Source of the DNA: Promicromonospora iranensis
GTDB taxonomy: Bacteria; Actinomycetota; Actinomycetes; Actinomycetales; Cellulomonadaceae
Length of the DNA stretch: 64,000 bases
Assembly: GCF_028994775.1 (NCBI RefSeq)
Contig: NZ_JAJQMN010000012.1
Span: 112,013-176,012, forward strand
Direction of reading: 5' to 3'
Every line of letters begins with the position of its first letter. Position 1 is the stretch's first letter. The notes under the pieces were generated by a model, which was given only the letters and a program-made list of their open reading frames with translations, made no database searches and was not told the DNA's origin. The position numbers and the translations under genes were made by a program. Of this stretch, positions 57,704-64,000 are shown one piece after another.

Positions 57704-58624
57704 CTACGCGACGCCGCCGGTCGCGTCGATGGTGCCCGACATGAGCAGCCACACGACGACGCCCGCGAGCGCGAACCGGTAGAACACGAACGGCTTGTAG
57801 GAGTAGTTCCCGATGATCTTGAGGAACCCGATGATGACCGCGTACCCGACGCCGAACGCGATGATCGTCGCGATGATCGTGGCGCCCCAGCCGGGCGCCC
57901 CTTCGGGGATCGGCTCACCCAGGGTCTTGATCAGCTGGTAGAAGCCCGAGCCGAGCACCGCGGGCAGCGCGAGCAGGAACGAGTAGTCCGCCGCCGCCTT
58001 CCGGGTGAAGCCCATGGTCAGGCCGGCGGTGATCGTGCCGCCGGAGCGGGACACCCCCGGGACCAGCGCCAGCGCCTGGGCCAGGCCGAAACCGAGGGCG
58101 CTCGGCCCGGTGAGCGACGTCAGCTCGCGCTCCTGGCGGCCGAAGACGTCGGCCAGGAGCAGCAGGAGCCCGAAGAACGTGAGCGTGAAGACGGTGAGCC
58201 AGAGGTTGCGGAAGGTGGACTCGATCTGGTCCTGGAACAGGAGGCCGAGCACCACGATCGGGACCGAGCCGAAGATGATGTACCAGCCCATCGCGGCGTC
58301 GTGGTTCACACCCGCGCCAGGGCGGCCGTGCCGCAGGTCCACCGAGCCGGACCGCGGCCCCAGGCCGGTCCGTGCACGCCAGCCGCTGCCGTTCGCGCCC
58401 GAGAGGGCCTTGAACCAGGCGACGAGGATCGCGCCGATCTTCTTGCGGTAGTAGATGATCACCGCGATCTCGGTACCGATCTGCGTGATCGCGGTGAAGG
58501 CTGCACCAGGGTCGCCCGAGCCGATCAGCTCACCGACGATCCGCAGGTGCGCCGACGACGAGATCGGCAGGAACTCGGTAAGGCCCTGCACCAGGCCCAG
58601 AAGGATCGCTTCCCACGCAGTCAC
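57704..58624 (-). CDS. uppP: Undecaprenyl-diphosphate phosphatase
   Basis: 306 residues with about eight membrane helices. Signatures: Q-G-L-T-E-F-L-P-I-S-S-S-A-H-L near the N-terminus and P-G-V-S-R-S-G-G-T in the middle. It recycles the lipid carrier of cell-wall synthesis and can give bacitracin resistance. A hydrophilic ~40-residue insert (about residues 85-120) is longer than in E. coli UppP. GTG 58624 has TAGTGT ending eight bases upstream. Confidence 0.96.
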   Translation of the reverse strand: MTAWEAILLGLVQGLTEFLPISSSAHLRIVGELIGSGDPGAAFTAITQIGTEIAVIIYYRKKIGAILVAWFKALSGANGSGWRARTGLGPRSGSVDLRHGRPGAGVNHDAAMGWYIIFGSVPIVVLGLLFQDQIESTFRNLWLTVFTLTFFGLLLLLADVFGRQERELTSLTGPSALGFGLAQALALVPGVSRSGGTITAGLTMGFTRKAAADYSFLLALPAVLGSGFYQLIKTLGEPIPEGAPGWGATIIATIIAFGVGYAVIIGFLKIIGNYSYKPFVFYRFALAGVVVWLLMSGTIDATGGVA

Positions 58625-58632
58625 GGGCGGTG

Positions 58633-58638
58633 ACACTA
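58633..58638 (-). promoter_or_regulatory. Leaderless -10 of uppP (TAGTGT)
   Basis: TAGTGT ends eight bases before GTG 58624; the divergent aldo/keto reductase start is 69 bases away. Confidence 0.5.
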
Positions 58639-58679
58639 CCCCACGGCGCGCCTCCGGACGCACCCGCCGCAGCCGCGGG

Positions 58680-58685
58680 TAGCCT
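58680..58685 (+). promoter_or_regulatory. Leaderless -10 of the aldo/keto reductase gene (TAGCCT)
   Basis: TAGCCT ends seven bases before ATG 58693 and rules out the open frame extending to 58630. Confidence 0.6.
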
Positions 58686-58692
58686 GCCGCAC

Positions 58693-59667
58693 ATGGAACG
58701 ACGCCGCGTAGGCAGGTCTGGCCTACGGGTCTCCGAACTCGGGCTCGGGACCATGACATGGGGCCGCGACACCGACGAGATCGACGCGGCCGAGCAGGTA
58801 CGGGACTTCCTCGACGCAGGTGGCACCCTGATCGACACCGCGGCCAGCTACGCCGACGGCGACGCCGAGCGCGTCATCGGCACCCTGCTGTCCGGCAAGG
58901 TCGAGCGCCACGAGCTCGTGCTCGCGACCAAGGCGGGCATCCGCTCGGAGTCGCGGCCGGACGGCGGCTCGGGGCGCGTGGTGGACGCCTCCCGCGGCGC
59001 GCTGCTCGACAGCCTCGACGAGTCGCTGCGGCGCATGGGGACCGACCACGTCGACCTGTTCCTCGTGGCCTGCCCCGACCCGCACACCTCGCTCGAGGAG
59101 ACCTGCAACGCGCTGCGCATAGCGGTCACCACGGGGCGCGCCCGGTACGTCGGACTGAGCAACCATCCCGGCTGGGCCACCGCCCGCGTGGCGACGCTGC
59201 TCGAGCCCGACGTCGGTCTGGCCGCCGTCGAGCTCGAGTACTCCCTGCTGCAGCGCGGCGTGGAGCGCGACGTGCTGCCCGCCGCCGACGCCCTCGGCGC
59301 GGGGCTGCTCGCCTGGTCACCGCTCGGGCGCGGGGTGCTCACGGGCAAGTACCGCCGCGCCATCCCGGCGGACTCCCGGGCCGCCGGGGCGCTCGCGGGA
59401 TTCGTCCAGCCGTACCTGGAGGGCTCGGCGTCCGCCGTCGTGGAGGCCGTGGCCACCGCGGCCGAAGGACTCGGCCGCACACCCGGGGAGGTCGCGATCG
59501 CGTGGCTCCTGGAGCGCGAGGGCATCGCGTCGGCGATCGTGGGCGCGCGGACGCCCGCGCAGCTTCGTTCGTCGCTGGAGGCCGCGACCCTCGAGCTGCC
59601 CTACGAGGTGCACGCCGCCCTCGACGACGTCTCCGCCCCCGAGATCGGCTACCCCGAACGCTGGTGA
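58693..59667 (+). CDS. Aldo/keto reductase with altered catalytic tetrad
   Basis: 324 residues, (beta/alpha)8 aldo/keto reductase. The catalytic Asp and Tyr lie in L-I-D-T-A-A-S-Y-A-D-G and the Lys in L-V-L-A-T-K-A-G. Where most family members have V-D-L-Y-x-x-H the sequence reads V-D-L-F-L-V-A-C-P-D, so the catalytic His appears to be replaced by Ala. The C-terminal NADP-binding loop (I-V-G-A-R-T-P-A-Q-L) is present. Substrate unknown; activity may differ from a normal reductase. Confidence 0.88.
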   Translation: MERRRVGRSGLRVSELGLGTMTWGRDTDEIDAAEQVRDFLDAGGTLIDTAASYADGDAERVIGTLLSGKVERHELVLATKAGIRSESRPDGGSGRVVDASRGALLDSLDESLRRMGTDHVDLFLVACPDPHTSLEETCNALRIAVTTGRARYVGLSNHPGWATARVATLLEPDVGLAAVELEYSLLQRGVERDVLPAADALGAGLLAWSPLGRGVLTGKYRRAIPADSRAAGALAGFVQPYLEGSASAVVEAVATAAEGLGRTPGEVAIAWLLEREGIASAIVGARTPAQLRSSLEAATLELPYEVHAALDDVSAPEIGYPERW

Positions 59668-59683
59668 CCGTGCCCGCTCCTGG

Positions 59684-59998
59684 TCAGCGCTGCTGCGCAG
59701 GCTGCGGCTCGTCCTCCTCGACGCTCTCTTCCGCGTCCTCCAGGTCGTCGTCGAAGTCGATGTCCTCGAGGTCCTCGTCCTCGTCATCGTCGTCGATCTC
59801 GTCGGCCAGGTAGAACGGCGTCACTTCGCCGAACACGGTGGCCAGGGACTCCTCGTACACCTCGTAGGCGTCGGCGAGCACGTCGTACGCGTCGTCGACG
59901 GCGGGGTCGTCGTCACTCCGGCGAGTGGCGACCGCGTGGTGATGGGCCTCGAGTGCGGCAACGAGGCGATCGAGCGCGGCACGCGGTTCAACGGTCAT
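59684..59998 (-). CDS. Small acidic protein, function unknown
   Basis: 104 residues. The first ~65 look helical and globular (A-L-D-R-L-V-A-A-L-E-A-H-H-H-A-V and Y-D-V-L-A-D-A-Y-E-V-Y-E-E-S-L). The last ~40 are almost all Asp and Glu. A similar protein sits near the same neighbours in other actinobacteria, but I cannot name a family. ATG 59998 has TACAGT ending six bases upstream. Confidence 0.65.
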   Translation of the reverse strand: MTVEPRAALDRLVAALEAHHHAVATRRSDDDPAVDDAYDVLADAYEVYEESLATVFGEVTPFYLADEIDDDDEDEDLEDIDFDDDLEDAEESVEEDEPQPAQQR

Positions 59999-60004
59999 GC
60001 CTTG

Positions 60005-60010
60005 ACTGTA
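60005..60010 (-). promoter_or_regulatory. Leaderless -10 of the 104-residue gene (TACAGT)
   Basis: TACAGT ends six bases before ATG 59998. Confidence 0.55.
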
Positions 60011-60173
60011 GCGCCAGGTCCTGGCCAGCGGGATCGCAAATCCTGATCGTTACGGCGGAGATATCGGGGTACCGTCGCGCCGGCCGGGACCGCCGTGCAC
60101 AGGGTTCGCCCTCATCTCTGACCAGGCAACATGGTCCCGTGGGGGGACGACGAGCCCGAGCGGGATCGCTTGG

Positions 60174-61232
60174 ATGGCGGACATGAGCACTGCCGCTGCT
60201 TCCACGACGCCTCCCCTGACCGGGACCCGACCACGCTGGCTGTTCCTCGACTCGCTGCGGGGGTTCGCCGTCCTCGGGATCCTGCTGGTCAACGCCATCG
60301 ACATCACCCAGCTGGGAATGGCGCGGGTGATGGTAGGCGGGAGCAGCGTCCCGGACCCGGTGCGCGACGCGCTCCACCTCACCGTCCAGACGCGGTTCGT
60401 ACCGATCTTCATCGTCCTGTTCGGCATGAGCCTCTGGATCGTGCTCGACGGCGCACGCGCCCGCTCACCGCGTCCGTGGCTGGTGATGGTGCGCCGCATG
60501 ATCGGCCTGGCCGTCATCGGCGGGCTCCTGATGTTCGTCTACCCGGGCAACATCCTCCTGGAGTACGGCGTGGTCGGTCTGCTGATGCTGCCCGTCGTCC
60601 TGCTGGCCCCTCGCGGGGTGACCCTCGGGGGCGGCGCGGTGCTCACCGTCGTCGCGTACGCGATGTTCGGCGGCGGGCTGCCGTCCGTGCCCGGCCTCGT
60701 GCTCCTCGGCGCGGGCGCGGCGGCCTTCGGCCTGCCCCGGGCGCTGGAGCTCTCCGGCAAGACCGTGGCCATCGTGTTCGCCGCCGCGGCTGTGCTGACC
60801 GTCCCGGCCCTGCTGTGGCAGCTGACCACTCCGGGCGACCCGCGGTTCTCGACGCCGGGCGCGGTCGCCGGTCTCGTCATGGCAGTGCTGTACACGACCG
60901 GGCTGGCTCTCCTGTGGCGCACGCCTGCCAGGACGGTCATCGCCGCGGCCTTCGAACCACTGGGCCGGATGGCGCTCAGCAACTACGTCGGGGCGGCGAT
61001 CGTCATGGCGGTCGCCGCGTCAGTGGTCGACTTCGGCCACCTGACCACCGTGACGCCGGTACTGACGCTGTCGCTGGTGCTGATCGTGACGCAGTCGCTG
61101 CTGAGCCGGCTCTGGCTCACGTACTTCCGCTACGGCCCGGTCGAGTGGCTGTGGCGTACCGCGACCTGGCTCCGGCCGGTGGCGCTGCGGCGCGACGCGC
61201 GGTCGACTGCGACCCCGGTCACTGTGCCTTGA
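60174..61232 (+). CDS. DUF418-type multi-helix membrane protein
   Basis: 352 residues, roughly nine to ten membrane helices. Opens L-D-S-L-R-G-F-A-V-L-G-I-L-L-V-N, the mark of the DUF418/YeiB and acyltransferase-like group, and ends Y-F-R-Y-G-P-V-E-W-L-W-R, the DUF418 C-terminal motif. Possibly transfers acyl groups across the membrane; unproven. ATG 60174 gives the longest frame; ATG 60183 (M-S-T-A-A-A-S) has TTGGAT ending seven bases before it and could be the real start. Confidence 0.82.
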   Translation: MADMSTAAASTTPPLTGTRPRWLFLDSLRGFAVLGILLVNAIDITQLGMARVMVGGSSVPDPVRDALHLTVQTRFVPIFIVLFGMSLWIVLDGARARSPRPWLVMVRRMIGLAVIGGLLMFVYPGNILLEYGVVGLLMLPVVLLAPRGVTLGGGAVLTVVAYAMFGGGLPSVPGLVLLGAGAAAFGLPRALELSGKTVAIVFAAAAVLTVPALLWQLTTPGDPRFSTPGAVAGLVMAVLYTTGLALLWRTPARTVIAAAFEPLGRMALSNYVGAAIVMAVAASVVDFGHLTTVTPVLTLSLVLIVTQSLLSRLWLTYFRYGPVEWLWRTATWLRPVALRRDARSTATPVTVP

Positions 61233-61299
61233 CCGTCCCGTGGGTCACAATGGGCGGAACGAAGTGTGTTGGTGCCGCAGCTCGGCGATGAAACCGACA

Positions 61300-61305
61300 T
61301 AAACT
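61300..61305 (+). promoter_or_regulatory. Candidate -10 of the DUF5703-fructosamine kinase pair (TAAACT)
   Basis: TAAACT lies 25 bases before ATG 61331, with GAGGAC as a ribosome site between them; no clear -35. Confidence 0.45.
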
Positions 61306-61330
61306 GACCTCACCCCGCGACCCGAGGACG

Positions 61331-61555
61331 GTGCATCAGATGGCGAGAGACGGCTCCGTGTTCCGCAAGCACAGTCAGTACGAGTACCGCGTCATGACGT
61401 TCGATCCCGACACCACTGTGCCGGACGCACGCCGGCTGCTCACCGAAGAGGCCGAGTACGGCCGCTGGGAGCTGGCAAGGACCCGTCTCTACATCGGCGG
61501 CAGACGCAAGGTCTGGCTCCGTCGCAAGGTCATCAGGGTCTCGTCCACCCTGTGA
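61331..61555 (+). CDS. DUF5703 family protein
   Basis: 74 residues. The core Y-E-Y-R-V-M-T-F, A-R-R-L-L-T-E-E-A-E-Y-G-R-W-E-L and W-L-R-R-K-V-I-R-V matches the short DUF5703 family of actinobacteria, of unknown function. ATG 61331 has GAGGAC five bases upstream; ATG 61340 (M-A-R-D-G-S) is the alternative. Its stop overlaps the next gene by four bases (GTGA), so it is coupled to the kinase. Confidence 0.75.
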   Translation: MHQMARDGSVFRKHSQYEYRVMTFDPDTTVPDARRLLTEEAEYGRWELARTRLYIGGRRKVWLRRKVIRVSSTL

Positions 61556-62400
61556 CGGCCGCTCCCCCGTCCGGCGTGTTCCGCAAGGCTCGTGCGGACG
61601 CGCCGGACGGTTTCTTCGCCCGCGAGGCAGCCGGCCTGGACTGGCTGCGGGTCCCGGGCGGGCCGCGGGTCGTCGGGGTCTCCGACGTCGGTCCCGGCCA
61701 TCTCGACCTGGAACGACTCTCCCCCGCCGCGCCCACTGTGGCCGCCGCCCGGGCCTTCGGCGGCACCCTGGCCGTGCTGCACGATTCCGGGGCGGGCGCC
61801 TTCGGCGCGGGCCCCGGCCCGGCCTGGGGCTGGCCCGGCACCGCCGGAGGCTGGTTCGGCCCGCTGGACGACCCGCTGCCGATGCCCGGCGGTGCCTGGC
61901 ACTCCTGGCCGGAGTTCTACGCCGAGGCGCGCCTGCTCCCGCTGCTGGACCAGGGCCGGGCTCGCGGCGTCCTCGGCGACGCCGACGCCCGGCTGGTCGA
62001 CGCCGTCTGTTCGGCGCTGCCCCGCCTGGCGGGCCCCACCGCCGACGACGAGCCCGCACGCCTGCACGGTGACCTCTGGTCCGGCAACGTGCTGTGGGTC
62101 GACGGCGGCCGGGCGGCGGGCCCCGGCCAGAGCCCGCCGCCGGGCGCCGTCGAGGCGGTGCTCATCGATCCCGCCGCGCACGGCGGGCACCGGGAGACCG
62201 ACCTGGCGATGCTCGCACTGTTCGGCGCACCTCACCTGACCGAGATCCTTGCGGGATACCAGGAGGTCCATCCGCTCGCCCGCGGCTGGCAGCACCGTGT
62301 GCGGCTCCACCAGCTCTACCCGCTGGCGGTGCACGCGGTCCTCTTCGGCGGCTCCTACGTGCCCGAGACGCGGTCGCTCCTGGCCGAGCTGGCGGCGTAG
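61552..62400 (+). CDS. Fructosamine kinase family protein
   Basis: 282 residues of the APH-like kinase fold. The catalytic loop R-L-H-G-D-L-W-S-G-N and metal motif L-I-D-P-A-A-H-G-G-H-R-E-T-D-L match fructosamine/ketosamine-3-kinases, which phosphorylate glycated proteins or amines for repair. GTG 61552 overlaps the DUF5703 stop by four bases. It is convergent with the M20 peptidase gene, only seven bases between stops. Confidence 0.9.
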   Translation: MTAAPPSGVFRKARADAPDGFFAREAAGLDWLRVPGGPRVVGVSDVGPGHLDLERLSPAAPTVAAARAFGGTLAVLHDSGAGAFGAGPGPAWGWPGTAGGWFGPLDDPLPMPGGAWHSWPEFYAEARLLPLLDQGRARGVLGDADARLVDAVCSALPRLAGPTADDEPARLHGDLWSGNVLWVDGGRAAGPGQSPPPGAVEAVLIDPAAHGGHRETDLAMLALFGAPHLTEILAGYQEVHPLARGWQHRVRLHQLYPLAVHAVLFGGSYVPETRSLLAELAA

Positions 62401-62407
62401 CCCACGA

Positions 62408-63757
62408 TCAGCAGGTCGCCAGCAGACGGTCGAGCACGCGCGTACCGAACTTCAGCGCCTCGGTCGGCACCCGCTCGTCGACGCCGTGGAACATGCCCGC
62501 GAAGTCGAGGTCGTTGGTCAGCTGCAGCGGTGCGAAGCCGTAGCCGGTGATCCCGAGCCGGTGCAGCGACTTGTTGTCGGTACCGCCGGACAGCGTGTAA
62601 GGCAGCACCTTCGCCCCCGGGTCCTCCGCGTCGATCGCCGCGACCATGGCATCGACGAGGGAGCCGCTGAACGGCACCTCGAGCGCCGTGTCCTGGTGGA
62701 TCGTCTCGATCCGCACCGCGTCGCCGGCAAGCTCGCGCAGCTTCGCCATGCCCGCTTCCTCGTGCCCCGGCAGGAGCCGCACGTCCAGCGTCGCCTCGGC
62801 ACGGCCCGGGATCACGTTCGCCTTGTAGCCGGCCTGCAGCTGGGTGGGGTTGGACGTGTTCCGCACCGTGGCGCCCACGAACTTCGCGACCGGGCCGAGG
62901 GCTGCGATCAGGTCGTCGACCGTCGCCGGGTCCGAGTAGTCCACCGGGAGCCCGGTGAGGTCCCCGACACCGCGCAGCAGGGCGTCGACCGTCGGCGTGA
63001 TCGTGTACGGCCAGGCGTGCTGCCCGATCCGTGCCACGGCGGCGGCCAGCTCCGTCACCGCGTTCTCCTCGTTGACCTGTGAGCCGTGGCCCGCCCTGCC
63101 GTCCGCGACGAGGCGCAGCCAGGCGAGCCCCTTCTCCGCCGTCTGCAGCAGGTAGGCACGCTTGCCGCCCAGCTCGACGGAGTAGCCGCCCACCTCGGAG
63201 ATCGCCTCGGTGGCGCCCTCGAACAGCTCGGGCCGGTGGTCGACGGCCCACCGGGCGCCGTAGACGCCGCCTGCCTCCTCGTCGGCGAAGAACGCGACCA
63301 CGACGTCGCGCGCCGGCTTGCGGCCCTCACGCACCATCTGCCGCACGACGGCCAGGATCATGGCGTCCATGTCCTTCATGTCGACGGCGCCACGGCCCCA
63401 CAGCAGACCGTCGGTCTCCTCGCCGCCGAACGGGTCCACCGTCCAGTCGTCCTTGGCCGCCGGCACGACGTCGAGGTGGCCGTGCAGGACGAGGGCGGGC
63501 CGGGTGCGGTCCTCCCCCTCCAGGCGCACGACGACGGACGCGCGCCCGGGAAGGGACTCGAACAGCTCGGGCTCCAGGCCTACCTCGTGGAGCAGCTCCA
63601 TGACGTACTCGGCTGCGGCGCGCTCGCCCGGGCCCTCGTTGTTGCCGTAGTTCGACGTGTCGATCCGGATCAGCTCCTGGCAGATCCGGATGACCTCGTC
63701 GGCGGCGGTAGGGACGGGCGTGGGTACGGGCGCGGGGGTCGGGACGGTCTCAGTCAC
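62408..63757 (-). CDS. M20 family metallopeptidase (dipeptidase-like)
   Basis: 449 residues. Zinc ligands and catalytic residues: H-G-H-L-D-V-V-P, G-R-G-A-V-D-M-K-D, F-F-A-D-E-E-A-G-G and a C-terminal histidine in G-M-F-H-G-V-D. The dimerisation lid domain lies in the middle. Corresponds in type and neighbourhood to mycobacterial Rv2141c. Cytoplasmic; exact peptide substrate unknown. GTG 63757 has TACGGT ending six bases upstream. The first ~15 residues are a Pro/Thr/Val repeat. Confidence 0.92.
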   Translation of the reverse strand: MTETVPTPAPVPTPVPTAADEVIRICQELIRIDTSNYGNNEGPGERAAAEYVMELLHEVGLEPELFESLPGRASVVVRLEGEDRTRPALVLHGHLDVVPAAKDDWTVDPFGGEETDGLLWGRGAVDMKDMDAMILAVVRQMVREGRKPARDVVVAFFADEEAGGVYGARWAVDHRPELFEGATEAISEVGGYSVELGGKRAYLLQTAEKGLAWLRLVADGRAGHGSQVNEENAVTELAAAVARIGQHAWPYTITPTVDALLRGVGDLTGLPVDYSDPATVDDLIAALGPVAKFVGATVRNTSNPTQLQAGYKANVIPGRAEATLDVRLLPGHEEAGMAKLRELAGDAVRIETIHQDTALEVPFSGSLVDAMVAAIDAEDPGAKVLPYTLSGGTDNKSLHRLGITGYGFAPLQLTNDLDFAGMFHGVDERVPTEALKFGTRVLDRLLATC

Positions 63758-63763
63758 GGAGCC

Positions 63764-63769
63764 ACCGTA
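63764..63769 (-). promoter_or_regulatory. Leaderless -10 of the M20 peptidase gene (TACGGT)
   Basis: TACGGT ends six bases before GTG 63757. Confidence 0.55.
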
Positions 63770-64000
63770 ACCGGCCCGTGTGACACGACAAGTCCCCGCG
63801 GGGCGCGAGCAGCCGGCCGGAGCATCGAGACGGCCTTCTGGCTGATCGACGAGATCAGCGTCTTCGACGACCTGATCTCGACTAGGTGTGATGTCCAGGG
63901 AGGTTGTTCCTGGATTCTGACGACACGCGGCCGGGTTACCAGCTGACGAAGGCCTCCGGTCGTGAAGTGGAGATGTCGAATAACCGCTCCACGCACCGGA
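63770..64000. other. Right-edge region without a supported gene, lower GC
   Basis: The last ~190 bases are near 58% GC, against above 70% elsewhere. Two inverted repeats occur: CGAGATCAG/CTGATCTCG (about 63849-63879) and TCCAGG/CCTGGA (about 63893-63913). A coding region may begin near 63973 and run off the edge, but this cannot be judged from what is visible. Confidence 0.35.

Overview
The window is about 72-73% GC. It encodes a complete Pup-proteasome system (Mpa/ARC, Dop, Pup, PrcB, PrcA, PafA), the mycothiol ligase MshC and an ANTAR response regulator of the PdtaR type. This points to an actinobacterium. The his/trp/lgt/glt/pyk gene order and many GTG starts suggest the order Micrococcales, possibly Promicromonosporaceae or Cellulomonadaceae; that placement is inference, not read from a marker gene. 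Almost all of it looks like chromosomal core. There is one tRNA (Leu, CAA anticodon), no rRNA, no CRISPR array and no recognisable insertion sequence. The last ~190 bases are lower in GC and could be the edge of something acquired.

Layout. 1-2 kb: a P-loop NTPase/TPR protein running off the left edge. 2-3.7 kb: rpsA with a clear promoter and terminator. 3.8-9.4 kb: a minus-strand peptide ABC importer operon (lipoprotein, two permeases, fused double ATPase). 9.6-15.2 kb: methyltransferase, polA divergent from a thioesterase, a GNAT acetyltransferase and pdtaR. 15.3-17.2 kb: tRNA-Leu and an unusual membrane protein with Rossmann-like domains and a C-terminal ryanodine-receptor (RyR) repeat. 17.3-33.2 kb (minus strand): hisI-trpE-(four small membrane proteins)-trpC-trpB-trpA-lgt-gltB-gltD-pyk. 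33.3-37.3 kb: a two-gene ABC exporter lying between hisF and hisI, under what looks like a MerR-type promoter. 37.3-47.2 kb: trmI-arc-dop-pup-prcB-prcA-pafA-FKBP lipoprotein-hisF. 47.3-57.6 kb: site-2 protease, RecB-like nuclease, HAD and HD proteins, several small unknown genes, a Nudix/XRE pair, PAC2 protein and mshC. 57.7-63.8 kb: uppP, aldo/keto reductase, small proteins, a DUF418-type membrane protein, fructosamine kinase and an M20 peptidase.

How the genes work together. The proteasome block forms one functional unit: Dop deamidates the Pup C-terminal glutamine, PafA ligates Pup to substrate lysines, ARC/Mpa unfolds pupylated proteins, and the PrcA/PrcB barrel degrades them. The trp block covers chorismate to anthranilate (trpE) and the last three steps (trpC, trpB, trpA); trpD and trpF/priA are not here. 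GltBD turns glutamine and 2-oxoglutarate into glutamate.

The most consistent regulatory feature is leaderless initiation. About twenty genes have a TANNNT-like -10 hexamer ending 6-8 bases before an ATG or GTG, and this also settles many start codons. Other items worth attention are the RyR-domain membrane protein, the 19-bp-spacer MerR-type promoter of the ABC exporter, the overlapping bidirectional polA/thioesterase promoter, and 12-15 bp tandem arrays that recur at gene 3' ends.
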